From contig JADJYT010000002.1 of assembly GCA_016719635.1 (NCBI GenBank), forward strand, positions 1 through 64,000: a stretch of 64,000 bases of DNA. The letters run 5' to 3'. Position numbers and translations under genes: made by a program. Below, in pieces: positions 44,873-54,772 of the stretch. The notes beneath the pieces were generated by a model. That model was not told the DNA's origin, searched no databases, and saw only the letters and a program-made list of their open reading frames with translations. The DNA is from Sphingobacteriales bacterium (lineage in GTDB: Bacteria; Bacteroidota; Bacteroidia; Chitinophagales; JADIYW01). Numbering within the stretch: the first letter of the stretch is position 1; each line of letters opens with the position of its first letter.

Positions 44873-46189
44873 ATGAAACCCCTTTTAATAGTTATTAACA
44901 TCTTGGTATTATCAATATATTACCCTGTTTACGGACAAGACAGTATTGAAGCCATTAACGTTCAATCTGAAAAAGAAGTTCGTTTCAAACGATTATTTTC
45001 CGTTCAGCAGAAGTATTTGAAGTGGACAGACAGTAAAAACAGGGAATTTCCGTTTGCCGTTCCGGCTGTTGCCTACAATAAATATGACGGGGTGCAAATT
45101 GGTGCTGCACTCATCAACCTGAAACAGCCGGTTAAGAATGTAGATTTTACCGGAACCTTGTTTTACGGAATAAAATCCCGAAAAGTGAGCGGCACGGCAA
45201 ATGTCGATTATTACTATCGTCCTGAAAAAGGGGTGCTGACCGAACTGAAACCCGGTGTTAAATTCCAGTCGTTCACCTACTATGATTTTGTGAAACCATT
45301 GAAATATTATGCCATTCACCCGGAAATCGTCGCCACCTTCAACCATCGTTCCGAGAGGCTGGAAAAAATGACACACCAGATTTCATTCACCCATCATACT
45401 GTTTTACGAAAAGACTTCACGTTTGCCTACACAGACAGTGTAAATACCGTTTTGAAAGATACCCTCACCCGTTTTTATGCCAATGTTTTAAAATATACAT
45501 TCACCCGGGCAGACCGGAATTTTCCGTTCACGGCGTCTTTCACACTGGAACAATCCAGATCATTTGTAAAAAGCTATCTGGAAGTTAACTCCTTTATTCG
45601 CTATCAGTTGAAGAACTACAATACCGGTGTTCATCTGCGTTTTTTTGTCGGAGGATTTTTATGGCGAAGCAGCCGTTTCAAATTCAGGCTCTATCCGGAC
45701 GTTGGATTTAACTTAAACGGCAAACGGGGGGAGCAAAATTACCTGTTTGATGATTTCTATGCCGGGCGAAATGAACAGCAGGGCTTTGCCGCCAATCAGA
45801 TTACAAAGTCAGATGGCTTTTTTAAGGTAAGTACTCCCTTAAACGCCATTGAAACCGGACAGACGGCAGACTGGTTGCTGGCAATGAATTTTAAGATTGA
45901 CTTTCCCATTCAATACGTTCCGATAAAATTTTTCTTTGATTTAGGTTACTCCTACGACAATCACCTGAACCCTTCCAACCTTTTGCCGGTTAAGGGATTC
46001 CAATACGATGGGGGTATCCTATTCAGCTTTTTTGATGAAGGATTTGAAGTTTACCTGCCACTGCTGATGAGCAAGGAATACAGAGATTATTTTAAGGCCA
46101 ACGCACCAAAATTCGGACAGCGGATATCTTTCCTGCTGGACCTTCATAAGCTCGAACTGCACAAAAAAATCAGAGACTTAAAATTCTAA
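44873..46189 (+). CDS. Outer-membrane beta-barrel protein
   Basis: About 438 residues from ATG at 44873; signal peptide MKPLLIVINILVLSIYYPVYGQ. The body has barrel strands (FPFAVPAVAYNKYDGVQIGAALIN, FTGTLFYGIKSRKVSGTANVDYYYRP, GVHLRFFVGGFLW, KFFFDLGYSYDN). The 'YNKYDGVQIGAAL' opening resembles the C-terminal barrel attached to some Bacteroidota M1 peptidases, but no peptidase domain is present. Confidence 0.7.
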   Translation: MKPLLIVINILVLSIYYPVYGQDSIEAINVQSEKEVRFKRLFSVQQKYLKWTDSKNREFPFAVPAVAYNKYDGVQIGAALINLKQPVKNVDFTGTLFYGIKSRKVSGTANVDYYYRPEKGVLTELKPGVKFQSFTYYDFVKPLKYYAIHPEIVATFNHRSERLEKMTHQISFTHHTVLRKDFTFAYTDSVNTVLKDTLTRFYANVLKYTFTRADRNFPFTASFTLEQSRSFVKSYLEVNSFIRYQLKNYNTGVHLRFFVGGFLWRSSRFKFRLYPDVGFNLNGKRGEQNYLFDDFYAGRNEQQGFAANQITKSDGFFKVSTPLNAIETGQTADWLLAMNFKIDFPIQYVPIKFFFDLGYSYDNHLNPSNLLPVKGFQYDGGILFSFFDEGFEVYLPLLMSKEYRDYFKANAPKFGQRISFLLDLHKLELHKKIRDLKF

Positions 46190-46192
46190 AAA

Positions 46193-46216
46193 AAGGCTGA
46201 ACAAATGTTCAGCCTT
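46193..46216. terminator. Hairpin terminator
   Basis: AAGGCTGAAC, AAAT loop, GTTCAGCCTT, three bases after the barrel gene's stop codon. Confidence 0.8.
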
Positions 46217-46408
46217 CAACTATATTGGGTCGACGGGTAATAAGGAATTTATGTTTCTACCCAAAAGAATTAACTAAAGGTAATTTATTATGAACAGATG
46301 AAGGTTGACACATATCAATAAAACTACAAAGTGATAAATTTTTGACATTTGTCATAATAAATATGTATTTTCGAATTGAAACATACCTAAGAAAATAAAC
46401 AGAACAAC

Positions 46409-47061
46409 ATGGCCAATGTTTTTTATAAAAATTTCACACCCGAATTAAAATTCAAACAACGCAGTAAGCCATCTCATGAAGAGTGTATAGAATATTTCTT
46501 TCATTTTCTTCAAAACTTCAAAATATTCTCTGATAAAGACTTCGAGGGTATAGAAAAATATTTGCAATATGGTATGTGGGAGAAAAATGAAACTATATTT
46601 AAGGTGGGGGAAACAGGTGAGTATATGAATTTTATTTGCCAGGGTGCCGTAAAATATTATACAGAAAACCAACACGGCCAGCACATTATCGGATTTTTAA
46701 CGGAATGTAATTTTTGTTCCCCTATGAAAAACTTCTTTGTAAAGCTGCCTTCCGATGAAGGGGTCACCTGTGTGGAAGACACCTATGGTATAAAAATATC
46801 GTTGGAAAACTTTATTAAAATACTGGAACAAAAACCATTTGCCGGTTTCTTTCAGAAACTCAACAATGACCTCTTGTACTTTTTTGAACAGCGACTTATG
46901 GCTTTGCAATCTTTAGATGCTAAAGAACGTTATGAACTGACGATGAAAGAAGACCCCATATTTTTAACCGTTATTCGCTGCAGGATATCGCCAACTTTCT
47001 CGGTATTACCCCTGAAACTCTGAGCAGAATCCGGAACGGTAAAGGAAAAAGAATAAAATAA
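46409..47061 (+). CDS. Crp/Fnr-family regulator, one frameshift
   Basis: The cyclic-nucleotide-binding-like N-terminus (FSDKDFEGIEKYLQYGMWEKNETIFKVGETGEYMNFI) is read to about 46960. Adding one T in the T-run near 46963-46967 gives PIFFNRYSLQDIANFLGITPETLSRIRNGKGKRIK to 47061, the helix-turn-helix. About 217 residues in all. As is common in Bacteroidota, the key cAMP-binding residues are not obvious, so the ligand is uncertain. It probably controls its own or nearby genes. Confidence 0.75.
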
Positions 47062-47196
47062 TCACCTGACTTTGTCAGTTAATGACCTGAATACCTCACT
47101 GTGAAATGTAAGATTTATCGTATTACCTTTTTTTTGACTTTATCTTAGTTCTGAAACAATCCGCAGGCTGCGAAAAGGTGAAACAACCCCATAAAT

Positions 47197-48417
47197 CTAT
47201 ATTCTGGAAATTGGAAAGGTCATGCAGTGCGGGCCTCCGCGTGCACGTGACAATTCGGCAGAAGACAACGTGATGATGGTTTTATTCAGTTCTTCCAGTG
47301 TAAACGCTTCCGACAGCACCCGTTTGGCACTCACAATGGAAAATCCATTCTCCCGGAACGCTTTCAGCGTATGAATATTCCGCTCATAGCAATAGGCTAC
47401 TCCGGATTTAACCGACACAAAATTACACCCGTCTGTCCATTGTTCCCGCTGCTGAAACGGCGATACGCCATTGCCGCAGGAAATAAACTGCATGGCAGGA
47501 TAAATTTCTTTCATCAGTTCCTTTAGCGATGGATGCAATACCGCCCGCTTGTTGTCTTTAGAATAGGTGATGACATCCACCTTGTCATTTTTCTCGAACA
47601 TCAACGGCGAAAAACCGACACAGGTCTCCGCACTGATCATCGTAAAAATGGTGTCCAGATGCATGCAGTAGCGTTCGTTGGGAATTTCCACCACCGTCAC
47701 ATAATCCACCACATCGTGTTCAAACAGATAATTTTTCAGTTCAAAGATGGCGTCCAGGCTCGTGCGTTCACTCTCTCCTATCAGCAGATGCCGCGGATGT
47801 ATCAGCATGACATCACCGCCTTCAATGGACATATCCGAATCCTTTTCCAGGTTTTCATCCGTCACGAAGTCAATCACCTTACCTTTGAAAGAGTCAAACA
47901 ACGGATGGTATTGAGCGATAAACTTGTTCAGGAAATTTTCGCGTAACCGAACGGACTTATTGGCCTTGGAAACAATCAGATGATCATTGACCACACAGCC
48001 GATATCCCGGGTGAATACCAGATTAGGCAGCGGCTTGATGATGCTTTCCTCACTATCCGGATGCACGCCGGAAATCAGCACCTGACCGAGGTATTCCGGT
48101 TCTATCTGTTTCAGTTTTTCATATTTGCCCAGGCTCAAATCTTCCTTCTCATAGATATATTCGAGCATCTCTTCTTTTACCGAATCGTTTTTCAGAATAT
48201 CTTCCAGTAAAGATTGAAACTCGATGACATTCTCTTTACCCAAAAGCTGCCTCAATGTTTCGGTGAACTGGTAATGTTCATCAATCATACGGGGCAGGAA
48301 AACGATGTCGTCATACAGCAATTCTTCCGCAATCTCCGGCGACACATGGTCAATGCCCATATCCGGCTCGTGAACAATCACCTTCTGTAATGTTTGTATT
48401 TCTGAGTTTATCTGCAT
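47197..48417 (-). CDS. arcA: Arginine deiminase
   Basis: 406 residues, the usual length. Hydrolyses arginine to citrulline and ammonia. Catalytic and substrate residues seen: LVFTRDIG, MSIEGGDVMLI, ERYCMHLDTIFTMI, WTDGCNFVSV and the C-terminal SRARGGPHCMTFP with the nucleophile Cys. The other pathway genes (arcB, arcC, arginine-ornithine exchanger) are not adjacent, so this may be a stand-alone nitrogen or pH-response enzyme. Confidence 0.9.
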   Translation of the reverse strand: MQINSEIQTLQKVIVHEPDMGIDHVSPEIAEELLYDDIVFLPRMIDEHYQFTETLRQLLGKENVIEFQSLLEDILKNDSVKEEMLEYIYEKEDLSLGKYEKLKQIEPEYLGQVLISGVHPDSEESIIKPLPNLVFTRDIGCVVNDHLIVSKANKSVRLRENFLNKFIAQYHPLFDSFKGKVIDFVTDENLEKDSDMSIEGGDVMLIHPRHLLIGESERTSLDAIFELKNYLFEHDVVDYVTVVEIPNERYCMHLDTIFTMISAETCVGFSPLMFEKNDKVDVITYSKDNKRAVLHPSLKELMKEIYPAMQFISCGNGVSPFQQREQWTDGCNFVSVKSGVAYCYERNIHTLKAFRENGFSIVSAKRVLSEAFTLEELNKTIITLSSAELSRARGGPHCMTFPISRI

Positions 48418-48453
48418 AAAACTATCTTCAATTCGAATTTAATTCATTAATTG

Positions 48454-49518
48454 TTACTTCAGCCTGCATACCATGCGCACCGGCTGGTGGTCGGAATATT
48501 CAAAGCCCATATCCTCGCCTTTTACTTCCAGCAGCTCCACATTCGGAGACAACAGGAAAAAATCTATTACAGTTGTATAGGTTTTACCGGGTTCATACGT
48601 AAAATCAACTTTGCGGTTAGTAGGAACATTCTTGTCAAATGCAAAGACCCAGTCTTTCTCAATAAAATCGGATGGAACGGGCATCTCTTCATAATCGCTT
48701 TTTTCTTTCAATGGCTGATATCCGGGCGGAATCTGATTCCAGTCACCGCCGACTACGACGTAATTCCCTTTGGCATATTCTTCTGTGATATACTTTTTAA
48801 AATAGGCCATTTCCTGTTTCTTCAGCGTACCGCCATCGTAGGCGGAGTTGTGCGTATTGATAACAATGAGCTGTTTGCCGCTCTTCAGGTTGAAGCGATG
48901 TTTCACAAAACAGCGGTCCAGGAAAAACAATCCTTTAGGCCAGGAGAAATTGGATGGGAACGCATACTTGACCGGTTTCTCCGCATCCCTGTATTTGTAA
49001 AACGTTCCTATACCTCCCAGTACTTTTCCCATCGGCTCGAAGAAAGGAATGGGTACGTACTTCACATCATAGTTTTTGCCAAAGACCGCTTTAAAATTCC
49101 CCAGTGTTTCAAAAGCCTGCTGAAACTGTTCGGTATGATAACTGCGTTTGGAATTTCTGTCCATCTCCTGAATATGGATAAAGTCGGCATCTGCTTTCCA
49201 CTTTGCAATCGTTTCCATAAAACCTTTGAAATTCTTTTCGGATAACACCCGGGAAGGACGCACCATTTTCCCGCCATCGTAAAAGAAATCGGATTCTTTT
49301 CCCAGTCCGCAATAGCCGATATTCCAGTCATAAAACACCAGCGTATCTTTTTCCAGCAGCGGCAATGCTTCCTTAGGTTCCAGCACTTCCGCTGCTTCCT
49401 CCGCCTTCGGTTTGTAATCCGTCAGCTGCGCAACCAAAATCGCCCCTATTACATACATGCCGAACAGTATGGCCACCGCAAGGATTATTTTAATGAGTAT
49501 CATGCCGTATTTTTTCAT
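48454..49518 (-). CDS. Membrane-anchored endonuclease/exonuclease/phosphatase-family protein
   Basis: 354 residues. One N-terminal membrane segment (MILIKIILAVAILFGMYVIGAILVAQL). The EEP catalytic domain outside has YDWNIGYCGLGKES, ADFIHIQEMDRNS (Glu), LIVINTHNSAYDGG, YVVVGGDWNQIP (the D-W-N of the active site) and GFEYSDHQPVRM (Asp-His). Substrates in the family range from lipids to nucleic acids; this one is unknown. It follows arcA upstream on the same strand by about 36 bases. Confidence 0.82.
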   Translation of the reverse strand: MKKYGMILIKIILAVAILFGMYVIGAILVAQLTDYKPKAEEAAEVLEPKEALPLLEKDTLVFYDWNIGYCGLGKESDFFYDGGKMVRPSRVLSEKNFKGFMETIAKWKADADFIHIQEMDRNSKRSYHTEQFQQAFETLGNFKAVFGKNYDVKYVPIPFFEPMGKVLGGIGTFYKYRDAEKPVKYAFPSNFSWPKGLFFLDRCFVKHRFNLKSGKQLIVINTHNSAYDGGTLKKQEMAYFKKYITEEYAKGNYVVVGGDWNQIPPGYQPLKEKSDYEEMPVPSDFIEKDWVFAFDKNVPTNRKVDFTYEPGKTYTTVIDFFLLSPNVELLEVKGEDMGFEYSDHQPVRMVCRLK

Positions 49519-49587
49519 GTGAATACTTTGTGAATGACGGTAAGAACCTTAAATTTAGGCTTATTTTAGAATATAAAATCAATCTGC

Positions 49588-50424
49588 ATGAAAAATACAG
49601 TATTAAAATGGAAATCGAACGACGGGCTGGATATTTTCGGGCAAAAATGGGAAAACGAAACCCAACCGGCAAAAGCGGTGATTTGCCTGGTGCATGGTTT
49701 CGGCGAACACAGTTCCCGATATGAACACGTTGCTCAGTTCTTTACGGATAACCACTATGCTGTGATTGCTTATGACCATCGGGGGCATGGACGCTCCGGA
49801 GGCAAAAGAGGACACTTCCCTTCCTATGATGAATTCATGAATGATGTGGAGAACCTGAACAGGCAGGCAGACATCCATTTTCCCAGCCTTCCGAAGATTT
49901 TATACGGACACAGTATGGGCGGAAACGTAGTGGCCAATTTCGCCATGAAGCGCAATCCGAAGGTGGCCGGCATCGTATTGTCTTCTCCGTTTTTCAATAC
50001 CGCATTCGAACCACCTGCCATTAAAATCGCTGCCGGGAAGTTCATGCGCAACCTGATTCCGACCTTTTCCCTTCCTTCCGGATTAGATGTGAATGCCATT
50101 TCCAGAGATAAGGAAGTGGTGAAAAAATACAGCAACGACCCGATGGTGTTTGACAGCATTTCCTCCAAGATGGGCATCGAACTGATTGAATTCGGCCAGG
50201 AGGCGGTAACCAACGCCGCTAAACTGACATTGCCAGCGCTCTTGTTTCACGGCACTGCCGACCAGCTTACCTCCTTTGATGCCAGCAAACAATTTGCTGC
50301 CAACGCGGGAAAAAATGTAACCTTCATTGAATATCCGGGCTTGTACCACGAATGCCATAATGAGCCGGAAAAGGGACAGGTTCTGCAGAATGTGCTGGAC
50401 TGGTGTAATAAATTGACCGGATAG
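49588..50424 (+). CDS. Monoacylglycerol lipase-like alpha/beta hydrolase
   Basis: 278 residues. LVHGFGEHSSRYEHVAQFF, YDHRGHGRSGGKRGHF and LYGHSMGGNVVANF (nucleophile Ser in GHSMGG) are the monoacylglycerol-lipase pattern. The acid and base are in LLFHGTADQLTSFD and YPGLYHECHNEP. Probably cleaves monoacylglycerols or related esters. Intact, with a plain Met start at 49588. Confidence 0.85.
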   Translation: MKNTVLKWKSNDGLDIFGQKWENETQPAKAVICLVHGFGEHSSRYEHVAQFFTDNHYAVIAYDHRGHGRSGGKRGHFPSYDEFMNDVENLNRQADIHFPSLPKILYGHSMGGNVVANFAMKRNPKVAGIVLSSPFFNTAFEPPAIKIAAGKFMRNLIPTFSLPSGLDVNAISRDKEVVKKYSNDPMVFDSISSKMGIELIEFGQEAVTNAAKLTLPALLFHGTADQLTSFDASKQFAANAGKNVTFIEYPGLYHECHNEPEKGQVLQNVLDWCNKLTG

Positions 50425-50562
50425 TGCTCATATTCAGATTTTAATTGTATCTTTGTTCAACTATAGTTCTTTTTAATTTTTCTTGTCTAATGTTGTAAAT
50501 GTTCATTTGATTTGATTTTAAAAAGTATGTAGCCCTATTTTAAAATTTTTAAATAAAAAAAA

Positions 50563-50931
50563 ATGAACATTTTTGTTGCAAACATTGAAAGAAAAGTGAC
50601 TGACGAACAATTACAGGAATTGTTTTCTCAGCACGGAGAAATCGCATCTCTGAAATTAATCAAAGACAGAGACACAGGCGTCAGCAAAGGCTATGCATTC
50701 GTGGAAATGCCCAACGATGACGAAGCTCAAAAAGCTATCGATGCTTTAAATGAGTACGAACTGGAAGGCAGAGCATTAGCCGTAAACGAAGCTCGTCCTA
50801 AAACGGAGTACAAAAAATCAAGCGGCGGCGGCGGTTACAAAGGCGGCGGTGGCGGTTACAAAGGCGGCGGTGGCGGCGGCTATAACAAAGGCGGCTACGG
50901 CGGTGGCAGTGACTACAAAAAAAGGTATTAA
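50563..50931 (+). CDS. RRM RNA-binding protein with Gly-rich tail
   Basis: 122 residues. One RNA-recognition motif: MNIFVANIERKV (RNP-2) and KGYAFVEMPNDDEAQKAI (RNP-1). The last 35 residues are a repeat of GGGGYKGGGG with Tyr and Lys, like bacterial and plant glycine-rich RNA-binding proteins, often cold-induced RNA chaperones. The A-rich leader before ATG 50563 and the long 5' untranslated stretch from the promoter-like TATCTTTG at 50448 suggest post-transcriptional control. Confidence 0.9.
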   Translation: MNIFVANIERKVTDEQLQELFSQHGEIASLKLIKDRDTGVSKGYAFVEMPNDDEAQKAIDALNEYELEGRALAVNEARPKTEYKKSSGGGGYKGGGGGYKGGGGGGYNKGGYGGGSDYKKRY

Positions 50932-50949
50932 TAATAACCAACATACTTT

Positions 50950-50979
50950 AAAGCCTTCGATTTTTCGAAGGCTTTTTTT
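50950..50979 (+). terminator. Hairpin terminator after the RRM gene
   Basis: AAAGCCTTCGA, TTTT loop, TCGAAGGCTTTTTTT with a long T-run. Confidence 0.9.
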
Positions 50980-51028
50980 ATTGGTAAAAACAAAATGCGT
51001 ATCGTAAATTGTGGCGGATAAGACTGCC

Positions 51029-54000
51029 ATGTATTCAAACACCTTTTTAGAAAAGTTACTGGTTCGCCTGAAAAGCGGTGATGCAAGGAGTATACATCTC
51101 AATGCGCTGCCCGGGAATTTTGCGCGTTTGGATGTTTACGATCTGGCGACGATAGAGCAAAGCTTACATTTATCCTTCCTACAACAGCTGCTGACTAAAA
51201 AATCCTTCCGGTTTTCCATTACCGTTGAGCCGGAAGCCTGGAAAGATAAAAACGAAGACCATCAAAAAATCATTCAGCGTATCATCAGGCGTCTGAACCA
51301 TCTGGAATATCAGGATAAGGAAGAGTTTTCAGAACACGGCTACAGCACCTTCGGATTCGGTTATCCGTTACTGATTAAACGTGACCCCAATCATCCGGAA
51401 AGAATCATCAAAGCTCCTTTGCTAATCTGGTATTTGTCCATTGATAAAGACACCCGAAAAAACAATACCTGGATCATTTCCCGGAATGAAGAGCATCCGC
51501 TCATCTTCAACGAACTGCTGCAATCCCATTTTGAACAGCAGGAGCAAATAAAAACCGATGACCTCGAAGCGCTCCTCGAAGATGATTTTTTGGAAGAGAA
51601 ACAGTTGAATGTCTTTTGCAAACGATTGTTAGAAAAAATGCATATACCCTTTGCCGCGGATGAAAATATTGTCACGCTGCTGCCGGGTTCAAACAAAGAA
51701 GCGATTGAAAATTGTACCAAAGAAAAACCATGGATACGCTGGAGTGCGATATTCGGGCTTTATAAAATGCAGAAACAGCCCATCATCCGGGATGTGGAAA
51801 ATCTGCTGCGCAAACAGTCCTCAATCAGGAATGAGGAAACAAGCAACCTACAGACAGCTAATTATTTTGACGGCGAAGTCCTTACACCCATAGCACTGGA
51901 CTCCAGCCAGGAGAATGTATTGAATCAGTTAAGCAACAGACATAACCTGATTATCCAGGGTCCGCCGGGAACAGGTAAAAGCCAGACGCTCACGGCCATC
52001 ATCACGCAGGCATTACTGAATAAACAGAAAGTGCTGGTCGTTTGTGAGAAACGCACGGCGATGGAAGTGCTGTACAATAATTTAAAATCAAAGAACCTGG
52101 AACATCTTTGCGCTATCATAGAAGATGTATATACTGACCGAAAAAAGATGGTAGAACAGGTTCGCGCCATCATTGAAAGCAATGCCCCTGCCGTACGGTT
52201 CAGGAGTCATGATTATGAAATGCTGCACGGACAATTTTTATCGCTAAAGGAAGAAATCAACTTCAGAATAAACTTAACCCAAACGACCGTATTCGGTGAT
52301 GATACCTGGCTGGAATTACTCTGCAATAGCTCCATCCTGAATTCAAATCCTGAGGTAGCGGCCAAAGCAGACTCATTAAACAAACTACTTCGCAGCAGCG
52401 ATTATCAATTTTCGTTTGAAGAATACCTTTCCCTGAAAGATAAAATTATTGCAGCTCATCATTTGTATTCAACCGTTCACGCAGATGCCGTTATCTTTGA
52501 ACAACTCCATTCCAACCTATCTGACAGTGCTGTTGATGAAACGCAGCTATTTGACAGCCTGACCGCTCTCTTTCAACTCAGCGGCAATTTAGAAAACACG
52601 CTTCAAGCCAATCTTAATACATATCAGGATGATTTTAATTTACTGACCGGCATTACTCATTTCAAGATAGCTGTCCTGTCCGTCTTTTTATCTTCCTACA
52701 GGCAAATAAAAGAAGAGAAAAAGAGTTGTCTGTCAGTTTATACCCATATCAAGTTATATTCAGAGGTATATCCGTCCTTCGGAGTTAACTTCATTTCCAC
52801 CGACAATCTGGAAAAAATGGAAATACTGCTTCCACCTTTACAGCATGTGAGAATTCAAACAGAAAAACTCCTGCAAAAGCAGCACTTATTCTCCGATTAT
52901 TATCAATACCGGAAGTATATCCTCCAACAAGACTCCAACACTCAAAATATACTGAATGCAATAGCAACTACGGGCGATACGGATTGGGAAACCATTTTCA
53001 CGACCTACTACCTGAATCAGTTTATCCTGAAAACGGCAATGGAGAATAACCTGAAAGATGACACGCAACAATTGTACAATGAGCTCGGACAAAAAGACGT
53101 ATCACTAAAACAACCCATTTGTGATAAGATAAACCATATCTGGCAGGAGAACATCCATCAGCTGTTACAAAATGCAGACATCACCGAACTGAAGTATCTC
53201 TACAACCAGCGGAAGAACAAGCAATTCGCCACCCGGAACTCTCTCCGGAAAATCGTACATCACGATACTGATTTCTTTACTACGCTGTTTCCTGTTTTAA
53301 TGGTAAACCCGTCGGTATGCACCTCCATTCTACCGTTTCAGGAGGATTTATTTGATTTTATAATTTTAGATGAAGCCAGCCAGCTGAGAATCGAAGATAC
53401 CTTTTCTTCCCTATTAAGAGGAAAAATAAAAATCATCTCCGGAGACAAGCACCAGATGCCGCCCAGCAACTTCTTTGGCAGTGAAACCATTTTCTGGCAA
53501 GAAGAGGAATCAGCGCAAGAAACGGAAAGCTTCCTGGCGGAAAGCAAATCGCTCCTGGAGTATGCAGACGATGCCAACTATAAAAATTCCTACCTCGATT
53601 TTCATTACCGTTCACTGCATCCCGACCTGATACAATTCTCCAATCACGCTTTTTATCAATCCCGCCTGATACCTATGCCGGAGAAAGAACATTACCCTGC
53701 ACTGATTTATAAAAACACAGAAGGAACCTACACACAAGGCACCAATACAAAAGAGGCATCTGATATCGTTACGTTCATCTATCAGCTTCAAAAGACAAAC
53801 GGCGCATATCCCTCTGTCGGAATTGCCACGTTTAATATCTTCCAACGTGACTTAATTTTAGATCAACTGTATGAACAGGCGTATGCAGAAACACAGAAAA
53901 ATGAACTATTGCGGGAACTATTGGACAAAGGGCTCTTTGTAAAAAATCTGGAAAACATCCAGGGAGATGAACGCGACATCATGCTACTTTCCACTACATT

Positions 54001-54616
54001 CGGTAAAGACGAGAACGGAAAATTCAGGCAGCTTTTCGGCCCGCTCTCTCAGGAAAAAGGTTATCAGCTGCTCAATGTCATCATTACAAGAGCGAAACAT
54101 TCCCTGTATGTATTCACGTCCATTCCTGAAACCGTCTTTATGAATTTTGAAATGGAACTGAAACAAAAAGGCAATCAGGGAAAAAGTATCTTTTATGCCT
54201 ACCTGGCTTTTGTGAAAGCAAAACATGAACACAATGAACAGCAGGTACAATTTATACTGAATCAGTTACAGCAAAACAATACGCCGCTTTTTAACAACAA
54301 ACCAACCGATACAGCCACCCCCTTTAAGAATCGTGTATATGCCGCACTTAAAGAATATTTCGGGGAAGATGTTCAGCAGGATTATACATTTGGCGGTTTT
54401 ACGCTCGACATTATTCTTTATAAAAACAAGCTCCCGTTTCTGCATATAGACTTTGAGAAAACCGGACACTACCATCCCGAAGTTTCCTACAGGACAAAAC
54501 TGCACCGGCAAAAGATTCTGGCAGAGTATGGTATACTAACCTATCATTTATGGTCATACCACTGGTGGAAAAATCCGGCATCTGAACTGGAAAAAATAGG
54601 CCGCATCTTATCCTAA
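51029..54616 (+). CDS. SF1 helicase with C-terminal Vsr-like nuclease domain
   Basis: About 1,195 residues from ATG at 51029 (the frame is open back to GTG at 51011). The N-terminal ~290 residues are of unknown fold. The helicase starts with LIIQGPPGTGKSQTLTAII (Walker A); the second half has DFIILDEASQLRIEDTFSSLL and IISGDKHQMPPSNFF, FHYRSLHPDLIQF, and NIQGDERDIMLLSTTFG with ITRAKHSLYVFTS. The tail (VYAALKEYFGEDVQQDYTFGGFTLDIILY ... YRTKLHRQKILAEYGILTYHLWSYHWW) has the DUF559/Vsr-like restriction-fold pattern. This architecture occurs in large stand-alone genes; a defence or repair role is inferred. Intact. Confidence 0.82.
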   Translation: MYSNTFLEKLLVRLKSGDARSIHLNALPGNFARLDVYDLATIEQSLHLSFLQQLLTKKSFRFSITVEPEAWKDKNEDHQKIIQRIIRRLNHLEYQDKEEFSEHGYSTFGFGYPLLIKRDPNHPERIIKAPLLIWYLSIDKDTRKNNTWIISRNEEHPLIFNELLQSHFEQQEQIKTDDLEALLEDDFLEEKQLNVFCKRLLEKMHIPFAADENIVTLLPGSNKEAIENCTKEKPWIRWSAIFGLYKMQKQPIIRDVENLLRKQSSIRNEETSNLQTANYFDGEVLTPIALDSSQENVLNQLSNRHNLIIQGPPGTGKSQTLTAIITQALLNKQKVLVVCEKRTAMEVLYNNLKSKNLEHLCAIIEDVYTDRKKMVEQVRAIIESNAPAVRFRSHDYEMLHGQFLSLKEEINFRINLTQTTVFGDDTWLELLCNSSILNSNPEVAAKADSLNKLLRSSDYQFSFEEYLSLKDKIIAAHHLYSTVHADAVIFEQLHSNLSDSAVDETQLFDSLTALFQLSGNLENTLQANLNTYQDDFNLLTGITHFKIAVLSVFLSSYRQIKEEKKSCLSVYTHIKLYSEVYPSFGVNFISTDNLEKMEILLPPLQHVRIQTEKLLQKQHLFSDYYQYRKYILQQDSNTQNILNAIATTGDTDWETIFTTYYLNQFILKTAMENNLKDDTQQLYNELGQKDVSLKQPICDKINHIWQENIHQLLQNADITELKYLYNQRKNKQFATRNSLRKIVHHDTDFFTTLFPVLMVNPSVCTSILPFQEDLFDFIILDEASQLRIEDTFSSLLRGKIKIISGDKHQMPPSNFFGSETIFWQEEESAQETESFLAESKSLLEYADDANYKNSYLDFHYRSLHPDLIQFSNHAFYQSRLIPMPEKEHYPALIYKNTEGTYTQGTNTKEASDIVTFIYQLQKTNGAYPSVGIATFNIFQRDLILDQLYEQAYAETQKNELLRELLDKGLFVKNLENIQGDERDIMLLSTTFGKDENGKFRQLFGPLSQEKGYQLLNVIITRAKHSLYVFTSIPETVFMNFEMELKQKGNQGKSIFYAYLAFVKAKHEHNEQQVQFILNQLQQNNTPLFNNKPTDTATPFKNRVYAALKEYFGEDVQQDYTFGGFTLDIILYKNKLPFLHIDFEKTGHYHPEVSYRTKLHRQKILAEYGILTYHLWSYHWWKNPASELEKIGRILS

Positions 54617-54772
54617 AAAGAGTGCCTTTAAAAATAGTAGGTTTTTGGTGGATTTGATATTTGTCAAATAATATAGATTTCTGTTAAAATTTGTCTAATT
54701 AATCTGTTTGCAGGTACAAAAAGTATCAACAAATCACTATTTTTAGTTAGCCGTAACTAATTATTATAATTC

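Noticed and set aside
50821..50931. Gly-codon repeats of the RRM gene as a tandem-repeat element
   Set aside because: They are in frame and encode the Gly-rich tail of an ordinary RNA-binding protein.
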